In this document: positions 17,065-24,889 of the stretch, one piece after another | How the letters are laid out: each line of letters starts with the position of its first letter | Numbering within the stretch: position 1 is the first letter of the stretch | From: Salinibaculum sp. SYNS191 | GTDB lineage: Archaea > Halobacteriota > Halobacteria > Halobacteriales > Haloarculaceae | Assembly (NCBI RefSeq): GCF_037338445.1 | Contig: NZ_CP147838.1 | Location: 1,054,001-1,118,000 of the forward strand | Direction of reading: 5' to 3' | Length of the DNA stretch: 64,000 bases | Notes under the pieces: model-generated | Seen by the model: the letters and a program-made list of their open reading frames with translations, nothing else | Databases searched by the model: none | What the model was told of the DNA's origin: nothing | Made by a program: the position numbers and the translations under genes

Positions 17065-18057
17065 CTACAACTCCAGCCCGCGAATCGCCACGCTGGCCTC
17101 GTCGTCGTCCGTCTCCTGCACCTCACCGATAATCCGCGCGTCCTCGTCGCTTTCGACGAGCGACTCTGCGTCCTCCGGCGGGAGCGCGGCCACGAACCCG
17201 GTGCCCATGTTGAACGTCCGGTGCATCTCCTCGTCGCTGACGTCGCCCTCCTCCTGGACGAATTCGAAGACGGGCTGGGCGTCGAAGGGGTCCGTAATCT
17301 CGTAGCGATGGGCCCCCATCCGGGTCAGGTTCGTCCAGCCGCCGCCGGTGACGTGGGCCGCGGCGTGGGTCTCGTGTGCGCGCAGGCCCGCGAGGACGTC
17401 CGTGTAGATGCGCGTGGGTTCGAGCAGTTCCTCGGCGACGGTCCGGTCGGGGTTCGGCGGGAACGGGTCGGTGTACTCGTGATTTCTGGTGACCGCCTCC
17501 CGAGCGAGCGTCAGGCCGTTGGAGTGGATGCCGGAGGACGGCCAGCCGACGATGGCGTCGCCGGGTTCGGCCTCGGCCGGGAACAGCGCGTCCTTGGGTG
17601 CCAGGCCGGCGCAGGTACCGGCGATGTCCAGCCCCCTGATGACGTCGGGCATCACCGCCGTCTCGCCGCCGACGAGGGCGACGCCGGCGCGTTCGGCGCC
17701 CTCGCGCAGCCCCTCGCCGATTTCCTCGGCTGTCTCGTCGTCCGGTTCCTCGACGGCGAGGTAGTCGACGAAGGCGACGGGTTCGACCCCCTGTGCGACG
17801 AGGTCGTTGACGTTCATCGCCATGCAGTCGATACCGATGGTGGAGTAGTCGTCGATGGCCTCGGCGACGAGCAGTTTCGTGCCGACGCCGTCCGCCGCGA
17901 GCGCGAGGTAGCGGTCGCCGATGTCGACCAGCCCGGCGTAGTCGCCCTCGAACTCGCCGGCTGCGCCGATGAGCGCGGCGGTCGCGGCCTCGCTCTCCGC
18001 GATGTCCACACCCGCGTCGGCGTAGGTCAGCCCCTCCTCGTCTTCGTCTTCGGTCAT
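17065..18057 (-). CDS. purM: Phosphoribosylformylglycinamidine cyclo-ligase (AIR synthetase)
   Basis: 330 residues from ATG 18057. ATP-dependent closure of FGAM to AIR, step five of de novo purine synthesis. LeuThrTyrAlaAspAlaGlyValAspIle at the start, AspGlyValGlyThrLys, GlyIleAspCysMetAlaMetAsnValAsnAsp, GlyGlyGluThrAla and HisValThrGlyGlyGly are PurM hallmarks in the expected order. The acidic first residues (ThrGluAspGluAspGluGlu) are a halophilic addition. An upstream in-frame ATG at 18084 is less likely because it extends beyond the family start. Confidence 0.93.
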   Translation of the reverse strand: MTEDEDEEGLTYADAGVDIAESEAATAALIGAAGEFEGDYAGLVDIGDRYLALAADGVGTKLLVAEAIDDYSTIGIDCMAMNVNDLVAQGVEPVAFVDYLAVEEPDDETAEEIGEGLREGAERAGVALVGGETAVMPDVIRGLDIAGTCAGLAPKDALFPAEAEPGDAIVGWPSSGIHSNGLTLAREAVTRNHEYTDPFPPNPDRTVAEELLEPTRIYTDVLAGLRAHETHAAAHVTGGGWTNLTRMGAHRYEITDPFDAQPVFEFVQEEGDVSDEEMHRTFNMGTGFVAALPPEDAESLVESDEDARIIGEVQETDDDEASVAIRGLEL

Positions 18058-18114
18058 GTCCGAGTGTGCGCGTGAGGTCGGCAAAAGCCCATCGCTCTGG
18101 TGGCTCGCGGCCGC

Positions 18115-19167
18115 TCAGAGCGACAGCGTCGTCCCGCCGTCGGGGACCTGCTCGGCGAAGATGGTCTTCGTCTCCCCGCTCATCTCGACGGAGACGAGTG
18201 CGCCGTCGCGGCTGGCAGTCACGTCGTCGATGCCCTGCGATTCCGCGACCGCCTGCTCTGCGGCGGCGTTCACGACGCCCACGATGCCGGTGTCGTCGGC
18301 CGTCTCTTCGTCCTCGTAGACGCCCGTGAAGGTGAACGTCGTCGTCTCGCCGGCGACGTTCGCGCCGAACCCGACCGCGCGGATGCCGTCGACGAACTGC
18401 GCGGTGGTCGGGGCGGCACCCGACGTCAGCTCGGCGACGAGTTCCGGGTCGACTTCCCCGCCGACCTCCATCGACTGCCCGTCGAGCGCGTCCGTCAGTC
18501 GACCGGCGTACTCGCTGTCGTCGGCCAGCAGCGGCGCCTCCCCGTTCGAGGCGTCGATCATCTGCTCGACCGCGTCCCGGCCGGTGACGTCGGCCTCTGT
18601 CCCCTCGGCGGAGACGACGCCCATGACGACCGCGCCGTCGCCGACGCCGAACGTCGCGGAGACGCCGCTGTCGATGGCGGTGGGGCCGGTGACCGGCTGA
18701 GCGTTCTCGTAGAGCGCGTACCCCTCGTACTCGCCGACCTGCTCCGCGTCGCTCTCGCCGTCCTCACCCATCGCCTCGGTTATCTCGTCCGCGCCGAACT
18801 CGCCCGTGATTGCCGCGGAGCCCACCACGACGCCGGCGGTCGTCTCCGGCGAGTACTGGCCCGCACCGACGCCGGTCAGTTCGCCGATGTCCGCCGCGTC
18901 GAGCGGCGAATCCGCGTCGGTCTCGAAGTCCTCGCGGCTCGACTCGGGGAGGTACTGGCGGTTGTCGTACAGCTGTGCGTAGTCCAGCGTGCCGAAAAAG
19001 CGGTTCTGCGTCTCGACCAGCGCGGCGGGGTCGTACTGCCAGCTCCCCGACTCGTCGCCGCCGCTGGCGAGCAGGCCGCCGTCGGTACAGCCGGCCAGGC
19101 CGCCGGTGACGCCGACCAGCGCGGCCAGCCCGCCCGTCTTCAACACGTCGCGTCGTGTGGAGGTCAT
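18115..19167 (-). CDS. Tat-exported lipoprotein of unknown function
   Basis: 350 residues. ThrSerThrArgArgAspValLeuLys is a twin-arginine motif, and LeuAlaGlyCys near residue 27 is a lipobox, so the mature protein should be lipid-anchored outside the cell after Tat export. The rest is acidic, with repeated beta-strand-like stretches and a C-terminus ending in ThrThrLeuSerLeu. No catalytic motif or named family is recognised. Upstream, the tract ATTTCAATCGAAGTGATACG supplies a plausible promoter. Confidence 0.75.
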   Translation of the reverse strand: MTSTRRDVLKTGGLAALVGVTGGLAGCTDGGLLASGGDESGSWQYDPAALVETQNRFFGTLDYAQLYDNRQYLPESSREDFETDADSPLDAADIGELTGVGAGQYSPETTAGVVVGSAAITGEFGADEITEAMGEDGESDAEQVGEYEGYALYENAQPVTGPTAIDSGVSATFGVGDGAVVMGVVSAEGTEADVTGRDAVEQMIDASNGEAPLLADDSEYAGRLTDALDGQSMEVGGEVDPELVAELTSGAAPTTAQFVDGIRAVGFGANVAGETTTFTFTGVYEDEETADDTGIVGVVNAAAEQAVAESQGIDDVTASRDGALVSVEMSGETKTIFAEQVPDGGTTLSL

Positions 19168-19234
19168 GAAGTGACCTTTCTGGCCCGGCTGTATGAACCT
19201 ATTTCAATCGAAGTGATACGTACCTGGCAGGTAC

Positions 19235-19879
19235 TCAGAGCAGGCCGCCGAAGAGCAGCCAGACGCCCAGACCTGCCGTCGGCACGAAGACGGCGGCGAA
19301 GACGGCCGAGTTCCAGTCCAGCACCGTCCGGCCGTCCAGCGGGCCGAAGGGTATCATGTTGAACCCCGCCAGGAGGACGTTGATGACGAAGCCGAGGCCA
19401 CCGACGGCGGCGACGAAACCGCTGGCGAGCGTCGCCGGAACGAGGAAGACGGCGGCGAGCGCGACGTTGACCAGCGGCCCGGCCAGCGCGATGAGGCCGT
19501 TCTCGCGGCGCGTGATGCGGCCGCGGTGGTGGACCGCGCCGGGCGCGGCGAAGAGGAAGCCAGCCAGTCCCGCGACGACGGCAAGCCCGAGCATGCCGTA
19601 GTCGGCGCGGAACTCGGCGACCTGCCCGAACCGAATCGCCATCACCTTGTGGCCGAGTTCGTGCAGCAGAAAGCCCGTCCCGACCGTGATGAGCGAGAGG
19701 GCGAACGCCTCGACCAGTGCCGCCGGCCGGACGCTACCGTACTGCAGCCCCTGGACGAGGCCGGGGTTCAGGAAGAACGTGAAGGCCACGGCGAGGGCGA
19801 GCCAGGCGACCCCGAAGTCGCGGAGTTCCCGCTGGCTGAATCGGATGTCGCCGACCCGGTAGCCGACGCGCCGGCTCAC
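19235..19879 (-). CDS. Site-2-protease-type membrane metalloprotease (M50)
   Basis: 214 residues from GTG 19879. About six hydrophobic helices. The zinc motif HisGluLeuGlyHis (near 74) lies in a membrane helix, and the second motif AsnMetIleProPheGlyProLeuAspGly (near 183) supplies the third ligand. It should cleave within or near the membrane. The start overlaps the stop of the TraB-like gene (GTGA, 19876-19879), so translation is coupled. No PDZ or CBS domain, so a compact S2P variant. Substrate unknown. Confidence 0.85.
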   Translation of the reverse strand: MSRRVGYRVGDIRFSQRELRDFGVAWLALAVAFTFFLNPGLVQGLQYGSVRPAALVEAFALSLITVGTGFLLHELGHKVMAIRFGQVAEFRADYGMLGLAVVAGLAGFLFAAPGAVHHRGRITRRENGLIALAGPLVNVALAAVFLVPATLASGFVAAVGGLGFVINVLLAGFNMIPFGPLDGRTVLDWNSAVFAAVFVPTAGLGVWLLFGGLL

Positions 19880-21450
19880 GTCAGCACCTCCCAGATGAGT
19901 TCGGCGCTGTTGCGCGCGCCGATGACCATCTGGTCGGCCAGGCCGGAGACGCCGCCGATTTCGGTCGACAGTTGCGGCAACAACACCGTCGCGAAGAGGA
20001 TGCTGGCGATGAAGCTCCCGACGTTGGTCATGCCGACGATGAGGATGAGACGGAAGAGGGGGACCTCGCGCATCTGTTTGAACAGGGTGCCAAGCGGCGT
20101 CTCCTCGTCGGAGAGCAGTTCGTTCAGCCGGCTGATATCGCCGACGTTGACGTCCAGGTACCGGAGTTCGACGTAGCCGGCGAACCAGCCGGGCGCGAGC
20201 AGCGGGTTGACGCTGGTGAGCCAGGCCACCCCGCCGCCGACGGACGCGCTCGTCCAGTGTGCCCCGGCGAGTTTCGCCAGCGCCGCGGCGATAATGCCGT
20301 TGACGAGGAACCACGCGCCAAAGAGCACGATGAGGTACTGCTGGCGGACGCCGGCCATCGCGAGCAGGACGAAGAAGACCAGGAAGCCGACGGTAAAGAG
20401 GTAGCCGAAGGCCTTGTAGAGGATGCTCCCCAGCCGGTTCCCGTCGGGCATCCCGACCAGCGACTCGGCGGGCGGGAGCGTCTCGGGGTTCTCCAGGTAC
20501 CCCTCGATTCCCTCGCGGTGGCCGGCCCCGACGACGGCGACGACGCTGTAGCCGGCCTCGCGCAGCGCGACGAGCCGGTGGGCGATGAAGGCGTCGCGCT
20601 CGTCGATGAGTGCCTCCGCGCCGCCGGGGGAGAACCGGCGGAACTCCTCCATCATCGCCGTCACCACGTCCGCCTCGGTCAGTTCGTCGATGTCGAACTC
20701 GTCGACGTCCTCGGCGTCGCCCGTGGTGGTCGCGAGCACCACTGCAATCGGGATGCCGACGACCCCGGCCACGAGCGTCGCGAGGACGAGTCCGTCGAGG
20801 ACCGTCAGCAGGAGGCCGACGACCCCGCCGAGCAGCGGGACGCCAACGTCGACGCTGAGGCCGGGCGGGATGAAGAAGGGGCCGGCGAGTGCGCCGCCGA
20901 CGAGGGCGACCATGGTACCCAGGAAGAAGCCGACGCCGAGGCCGACGCCCCAGGGGCCGGCGGTGAGGACGGCCATCGAGGTGAACATGCTGACCTTCTC
21001 GCGAAAGCGCATGCGCTTCCAGAAGCGCTGGATGGTCAGCTGGATGTCCCGGTCGACCAGCGCGACGCCGCTGCCGACCTCCTCAGCCGTGTCGACGGCG
21101 GCCTTCATGTCCGCGCCGGGTTCGATGTCGAAGCGCTCGCCCAGACGGGTCTGGATGTACGACAGCAGCCAGTAAGCGATGAACTGGTAGACCGTCTTGC
21201 CCTTGATGAGGTCGCCGGCGTCGATGTCCTCGGGCGCTTCGCCCTGCATGCGCCGGTAGCGATTCTCGTCGAGTTCTACCGCGACGACGTCCGGCCGCTC
21301 GCGCTCGATGGTCTCCTCGACCTCCGCGACGCTCTCGTGGGAGACGTGTGCGGTGCCGACGACGGTGACCGACCCCTCTCCCGAGGGTTCGCCGGGCGGA
21401 GCCGGCGTCTCGGTCTCGATTGGGTCACCGTCGCGGCCGCTCTCGGTCAT
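19876..21450 (-). CDS. TraB / PrgY family membrane protein
   Basis: 524 residues. The N-terminal TraB domain (about 27-310) shows ValValGlyThrAlaHisValSer, ValAlaValGluLeuAspGluAsnArg, AspGluArgAspAlaPheIle and GlyAlaGlyHisArgGluGly. These His/Glu positions correspond to the metal-site residues proposed for the Tiki/TraB superfamily. Two hydrophobic helical pairs interrupt it (about 160-245), and a C-terminal part (about 330-520) has about five more. PrgY is thought to act on peptide pheromones in enterococci; the archaeal role is unknown. Coupled to the downstream site-2 protease, so both may act in membrane proteolysis. Confidence 0.85.
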   Translation of the reverse strand: MTESGRDGDPIETETPAPPGEPSGEGSVTVVGTAHVSHESVAEVEETIERERPDVVAVELDENRYRRMQGEAPEDIDAGDLIKGKTVYQFIAYWLLSYIQTRLGERFDIEPGADMKAAVDTAEEVGSGVALVDRDIQLTIQRFWKRMRFREKVSMFTSMAVLTAGPWGVGLGVGFFLGTMVALVGGALAGPFFIPPGLSVDVGVPLLGGVVGLLLTVLDGLVLATLVAGVVGIPIAVVLATTTGDAEDVDEFDIDELTEADVVTAMMEEFRRFSPGGAEALIDERDAFIAHRLVALREAGYSVVAVVGAGHREGIEGYLENPETLPPAESLVGMPDGNRLGSILYKAFGYLFTVGFLVFFVLLAMAGVRQQYLIVLFGAWFLVNGIIAAALAKLAGAHWTSASVGGGVAWLTSVNPLLAPGWFAGYVELRYLDVNVGDISRLNELLSDEETPLGTLFKQMREVPLFRLILIVGMTNVGSFIASILFATVLLPQLSTEIGGVSGLADQMVIGARNSAELIWEVLT

Positions 21451-21530
21451 CAGTGGCGTTACTGGGTCGGACGGTTTACCGTTGTCGGCATCGTCCGGAC
21501 GGGCGAACTAGGTAAGCAAGTAAACAGTTA

Positions 21531-21542
21531 ACGTAATAAACC
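21531..21542 (+). promoter_or_regulatory. TATA-like box before PadR regulator 1
   Basis: ACGTAATAAACC sits 22-33 nt before the ATG at 21564. Just upstream is GTAAGCAAGTAAACAGTTAAC, an AT-rich stretch with a GTTAAC palindrome that could be an operator for autoregulation. Confidence 0.5.
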
Positions 21543-21563
21543 GGAAGCAACATATCCCCGTTG

Positions 21564-21839
21564 ATGCACGATTTGACTGGCTTTCAGCGGGACCTCCTGG
21601 TCGTCATCACGGGACTGGACGAACCGCACGGACTGGCAATCAAGGAGGAACTGGAGGACTACTACGAGGGTGAGGTGAACCACGGGCGGCTCTACCCGAA
21701 CCTCGACGAACTCGTCACGAAGGGGCTCGTCGAGAAGGGCGAGAAGGACCGCCGAACCAACGTCTACCACCTGACACAGCGTGGCGAGCGGGAACTGGAC
21801 GCCCGTCAGGAGTGGGAAGCACAGTACGTCTCCGCGTGA
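21564..21839 (+). CDS. PadR-family transcriptional regulator (paralogue 1)
   Basis: 91 residues from ATG 21564 (a TTG lies directly before it). A winged helix: helix from PheGlnArgAspLeuLeu, recognition region GlyLeuAlaIleLysGluGluLeuGluAspTyrTyr, then HisGlyArgLeuTyrProAsnLeuAspGluLeuVal and the wing ArgArgThrAsnValTyrHisLeuThr. Closely related along its whole length to the product of 27894-28169. PadR proteins are dimeric, usually repressors. No divergent target gene is obvious; autoregulation or control of a distant locus is possible. Confidence 0.85.
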   Translation: MHDLTGFQRDLLVVITGLDEPHGLAIKEELEDYYEGEVNHGRLYPNLDELVTKGLVEKGEKDRRTNVYHLTQRGERELDARQEWEAQYVSA

Positions 21840-21904
21840 GCGCGGCCCGAGCGACCGCGACGACGACCCGGTAGACACATCTGTCCCAGCGGCGACGTCC
21901 GGGT

Positions 21905-22339
21905 ATGCCCACGCTGCTCGAAACGAAAGTCGAGACGCGACGCTACATTTTCCCCGGGCAGTCCAACGCGATGGGGACCGCCCACGGGGGCGACCTGCTG
22001 AAGTGGATGGAGCAGGTGGCGGCGATGGCCGCGATGCGCTTTGCCGGGAGTGAGACGGTCACCGTCGGGATGGACGACATCGCCTTCCGCCGCCCGATTC
22101 CGCAGGGCTCGATTGCGCTGCTCGACGCCTATGTCATCGAGGCGGGGTCGTCGAGCGTCACCGTCCACGTCCGCTGCTACGACGAGGACCGCTACACCGG
22201 CGAGCGGGACCTGGCGGTGAAGGCTATCTCCGTCCTGGCCGCCGTCGACGAGGACGGGGAGACAGTCTCCGTCCCCGACCTCACCGTGAAGACAGAGGTT
22301 GGCGAGCGCCTGCGTGCAGAGGCCCGCGACGCGACGTAG
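21905..22339 (+). CDS. Acyl-CoA thioesterase (hotdog fold)
   Basis: 144 residues, one hotdog domain. Hydrolyses acyl-CoA to free acid and CoA. PheProGlyGlnSerAsnAlaMetGlyThrAlaHisGlyGlyAspLeu is the YciA/BFIT-like signature in which the Asn-x2-Gly-x2-His-Gly-Gly segment lines the active site; the Asp of GlyGlyAsp is the likely catalytic acid. Substrate chain length unknown. 65 bp after padR on the same strand. Confidence 0.85.
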   Translation: MPTLLETKVETRRYIFPGQSNAMGTAHGGDLLKWMEQVAAMAAMRFAGSETVTVGMDDIAFRRPIPQGSIALLDAYVIEAGSSSVTVHVRCYDEDRYTGERDLAVKAISVLAAVDEDGETVSVPDLTVKTEVGERLRAEARDAT

Positions 22340-22381
22340 CCGGCGCGTGTCTTTATCTCCGGGACGACCCTACAGGGAGAC

Positions 22382-22837
22382 ATGACACTCGATGTCGAAG
22401 CCCCGGAACCGCCCGAACTCTCGCCCACGACGAACGTCGACGAGTACGACGACGTCGAGGTCCAGGGCGAGGACTACCGCCGCGACGAACTCCAGGAGTA
22501 CCTCGAGGAGGGTGCCTGGGAGCGCTCGTTCGACGAGTGGGCCGAGCACACCGAACTCGACGAGTCGGAGTGGGAGATAGTGCTCGACCTCGAACTCGTC
22601 GCCGAGTTCGACTTCTTCTGGGACGACTTCGCGGACCGCGTCGGGTACCACGCGCCGGGGCTACCGGAGGACTGGCGCGAACGCGAGATACACCCCGACA
22701 TCGACTCCTGGGGGACCGTCTCGGCCATCAACGCGTCGCTGACGGAGTTCGGGCAGATCGTCTGCGACGTGCTCAAAGAGGAGTACATCGACTGGGAGGG
22801 CAACTACGAAGCGCCGGACGACCTCCCCGACTACTGA
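22382..22837 (+). CDS. Acidic haloarchaeal protein of unknown function
   Basis: 151 residues, strongly acidic and Trp/Tyr-rich, without membrane segments or Cys motifs. The start ATG follows 43 bp after the thioesterase gene. The segment AspPhePheTrpAspAspPheAlaAspArgValGlyTyrHis and the Trp-Glu-Gly end look conserved-protein-like rather than random. I recognise no family. Halophilic codon use supports a real gene. Confidence 0.6.
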   Translation: MTLDVEAPEPPELSPTTNVDEYDDVEVQGEDYRRDELQEYLEEGAWERSFDEWAEHTELDESEWEIVLDLELVAEFDFFWDDFADRVGYHAPGLPEDWREREIHPDIDSWGTVSAINASLTEFGQIVCDVLKEEYIDWEGNYEAPDDLPDY

Positions 22838-22840
22838 CCG

Positions 22841-22987
22841 TCACTCGCGCGGGACCGCGATGTTCTGGACCGCGCCCCCGCACGACGAACACTCCCCGAT
22901 TCGCTCTTCGGATTCGATTCGCGCCCCGCAGACCGTGCACTCGTAGATGTACGCCCCCGTCGGAGTGTACGGATCATTTCTATTCAT
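22841..22987 (-). CDS. Small rubrerythrin-like zinc-ribbon protein
   Basis: 48 residues. Two Cys-x2-Cys pairs: TyrGluCysThrValCysGlyAlaArgIle near 17-20 and GlyGluCysSerSerCysGlyGly near 33-36, the pattern of rubredoxin-like ribbons found alone in many haloarchaeal small proteins. The C-terminus ValGlnAsnIleAlaValProArgGlu is typical of the group. Binds zinc or iron by inference. Convergent with the preceding gene, separated by only 3 bp. Confidence 0.75.
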   Translation of the reverse strand: MNRNDPYTPTGAYIYECTVCGARIESEERIGECSSCGGAVQNIAVPRE

Positions 22988-23144
22988 TTGTCCTGTTACT
23001 CGGCCGCGATTGACCTAACTGGGACTTTTCCGGCAATATTTGAACACCATCTTCCAATGTCGTCCGCGGACGCGGTCTCGGGCGGGCGGACGCCCCTGCC
23101 GGGGAGTCGAAACCCGTATCCACGCGCCTGCCCACGCGACGAAC

Positions 23145-23474
23145 ATGAGTCTCGACGAGCTCACCGACGACGTGGAGCAGCGGTACGCGGACCTCGGCGA
23201 GGAGCTGAGTGTCGACCTGGACCGCGAGACGCGCAACGAACTCGCCATGCTGACGGTGGCACTGGAGCCCGACGACACCGACGAACTGCTCCGGCGGGCC
23301 GTCCACATGCTCTTCCAGACGGCCGTCGAGACCGGCAATCTGGACTTCCACCTCCGCAGCGGCTACGACGCCACCTACGACGAGTACCTCTCCGGGATGA
23401 CTTTCGAGGAGATGACCGGGGGCAACCAGTTCCCCCAGCCCCAGCAAAACGACGACCGGCGCTACCAGTTCTAG
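23145..23474 (+). CDS. Haloarchaeal protein of unknown function
   Basis: 109 residues from ATG 23145; the open frame extends upstream into non-conserved sequence. Mostly helical and acidic: an N-terminal coiled-coil-like stretch with LeuThrAspAspValGluGlnArgTyr, then a helical part with AspGluLeuLeuArgArgAlaValHisMetLeuPheGlnThr, and a polar Gln/Asn-rich C-terminus ending Tyr-Gln-Phe. No family recognised. Looks like a soluble cytoplasmic protein. Confidence 0.6.
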   Translation: MSLDELTDDVEQRYADLGEELSVDLDRETRNELAMLTVALEPDDTDELLRRAVHMLFQTAVETGNLDFHLRSGYDATYDEYLSGMTFEEMTGGNQFPQPQQNDDRRYQF

Positions 23475-23537
23475 GTCGCGGACGCTACCGTCGCTGGCCG
23501 GTCGGTCGCAAAAAATGGAGCGGAGTCGCGACGCTCG

Positions 23538-24272
23538 TTACTCCGTCGCCTCGTAGCTGACCTGCACGTCGTAGGTCACGGAAACGTCGCCGCTGTCGAT
23601 GGTGGTACTGGCGCTTCCGGAGTCGGCCGCCGCTGCCTGCTCGTAGGCCACGGGACTGTAGTCGCTCTGGGCGGCGTCGACCGTCAGGACGGAGGCCACG
23701 GAGAGGTCAGCGGCCGCGGCGATGGTGTCGGCCTGCTGGCGCGCGTCGTCCATCGCGTTCTGGATGGCCTCGGTTCGCAGTTCCTCGCGCTTCTCGTCGG
23801 AGAGGGTCAGCCGGACGCGGTCGACCGACGCGTCCGCGTCCGCTGCGGCGTCGACGACGCTCCCGGTCGCGTTCGGGTCGTCGAGCGTGACTTCGAAGCG
23901 GTGCACCCCCTCGTAGGTCGGGCCGCCCGACTGCTCCGGGGGCCGATAGCGCTCGTCGACGGAGTACGCGACCGTCTCGTACTCGACGCCGAGTTCGTCC
24001 AGCGCGGCGCGGAGGTCCTCGGCCCCGCTGACGAGTTCGTCACGGACCGCCGACGGGTTCTCACCCTCGGCTCTGACCGCGAGGTGGATGACGGCCCGGT
24101 CGGGGGTGGCACTCGCCTCACCGGTGGCGTCGACTGTTATCGAGCGGTTCGTGGGCTGGTCGTCTGCCGTGGCCGGGGCCGCCCCGGACGGACCGAGTCC
24201 GGCGGCGACACCGACTGTACTGAGCGCGAGCAGCAGGGCGAAGCCGATTGCTGCGAGGTACTTGCGTTGCAT
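23538..24272 (-). CDS. SIMPL-domain (DUF541) exported protein
   Basis: 244 residues from ATG 24272. A signal peptide (about 1-30: GlnArgLysTyr then a Leu/Ala-rich core and Gly-Pro-Ser-Gly-Ala-Ala-Pro) is followed by the SIMPL domain: IleThrValAspAlaThrGlyGluAlaSerAlaThrProAsp, ValAlaTyrSerValAspGluArgTyr, and AlaIleGlnAsnAlaMetAspAspAlaArgGlnGlnAlaAsp are family hallmarks. Function outside the membrane is not well known; bacterial homologues are linked to oxidative stress and periplasmic assembly. Confidence 0.85.
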   Translation of the reverse strand: MQRKYLAAIGFALLLALSTVGVAAGLGPSGAAPATADDQPTNRSITVDATGEASATPDRAVIHLAVRAEGENPSAVRDELVSGAEDLRAALDELGVEYETVAYSVDERYRPPEQSGGPTYEGVHRFEVTLDDPNATGSVVDAAADADASVDRVRLTLSDEKREELRTEAIQNAMDDARQQADTIAAAADLSVASVLTVDAAQSDYSPVAYEQAAAADSGSASTTIDSGDVSVTYDVQVSYEATE

Positions 24273-24454
24273 ACAGGCAGTCAATCGGCGAGAGAGATGG
24301 TATAAAGAACGGAGAGTCAAATGACCGTTTGAGTCGACCGGCTCGTCGGCGGTCACGCGGCGCTTCCCACCCGGTAGCGTCTGCTTTGGTTACTGCCGTC
24401 AGAAGTACGTGAAGGATAACAAAATAGGAGCGACGGAAACTCCCGCAATTGACC

Positions 24455-24883
24455 ATGCCTGACAGGATACTGGTGCCGCTGGACGAATCGGACCCGTCGA
24501 AGAAGGCGCTCGACTTCGCCGTCGAGCAGTACCCGGAGGCGACACTCGTCGCCGTGCACGCCATCGACCCGCACGACCTGGAGCCGATGACCGGCATCGA
24601 GACCATCGGGAGCTACGACGAACTGATATCGAACTACGAGAAACGAGCCAAACGGATTCTGAACAAGGCCCGGGAGACGGCCGAAGCCAGCGGCGTCGAC
24701 ATCGAGACGGAGCGGCTGAGCGGGCGGGCCGGCCGGGCCATCGTGGACTACGTCGAGGACAACGACATCGACCACGTGGTCATCGGGAGCCACGGCCGGA
24801 GGGGCACGACCCGCGTCCTGCTGGGAAGCGTGGCCGAGACAGTCATCCGTCGGTCGCCGGTGCCGGTGACGGTCGTCAGGTGA
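24455..24883 (+). CDS. Universal stress protein UspA family
   Basis: 142 residues from ATG 24455. The Rossmann-like USP fold opens with IleLeuValProLeuAspGlu; the nucleotide loop is IleGlySerHisGlyArgArgGlyThrThrArgValLeuLeuGlySerValAlaGlu, matching G-x2-G-x9-G-S of the ATP-binding class. AACAAAATA about 33 nt upstream is a TATA-like element. Role: stress survival or signalling, not specific. A second, longer UspA lies at 51557. Confidence 0.88.
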   Translation: MPDRILVPLDESDPSKKALDFAVEQYPEATLVAVHAIDPHDLEPMTGIETIGSYDELISNYEKRAKRILNKARETAEASGVDIETERLSGRAGRAIVDYVEDNDIDHVVIGSHGRRGTTRVLLGSVAETVIRRSPVPVTVVR

Positions 24884-24889
24884 GCCGGG

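Noticed and set aside
19972..21531. 519-codon plus-strand frame opposite the TraB gene
   Set aside because: Composed of Asp/Glu/Ala/Arg runs from complementary codons with no domain; the TraB frame is clearly real.
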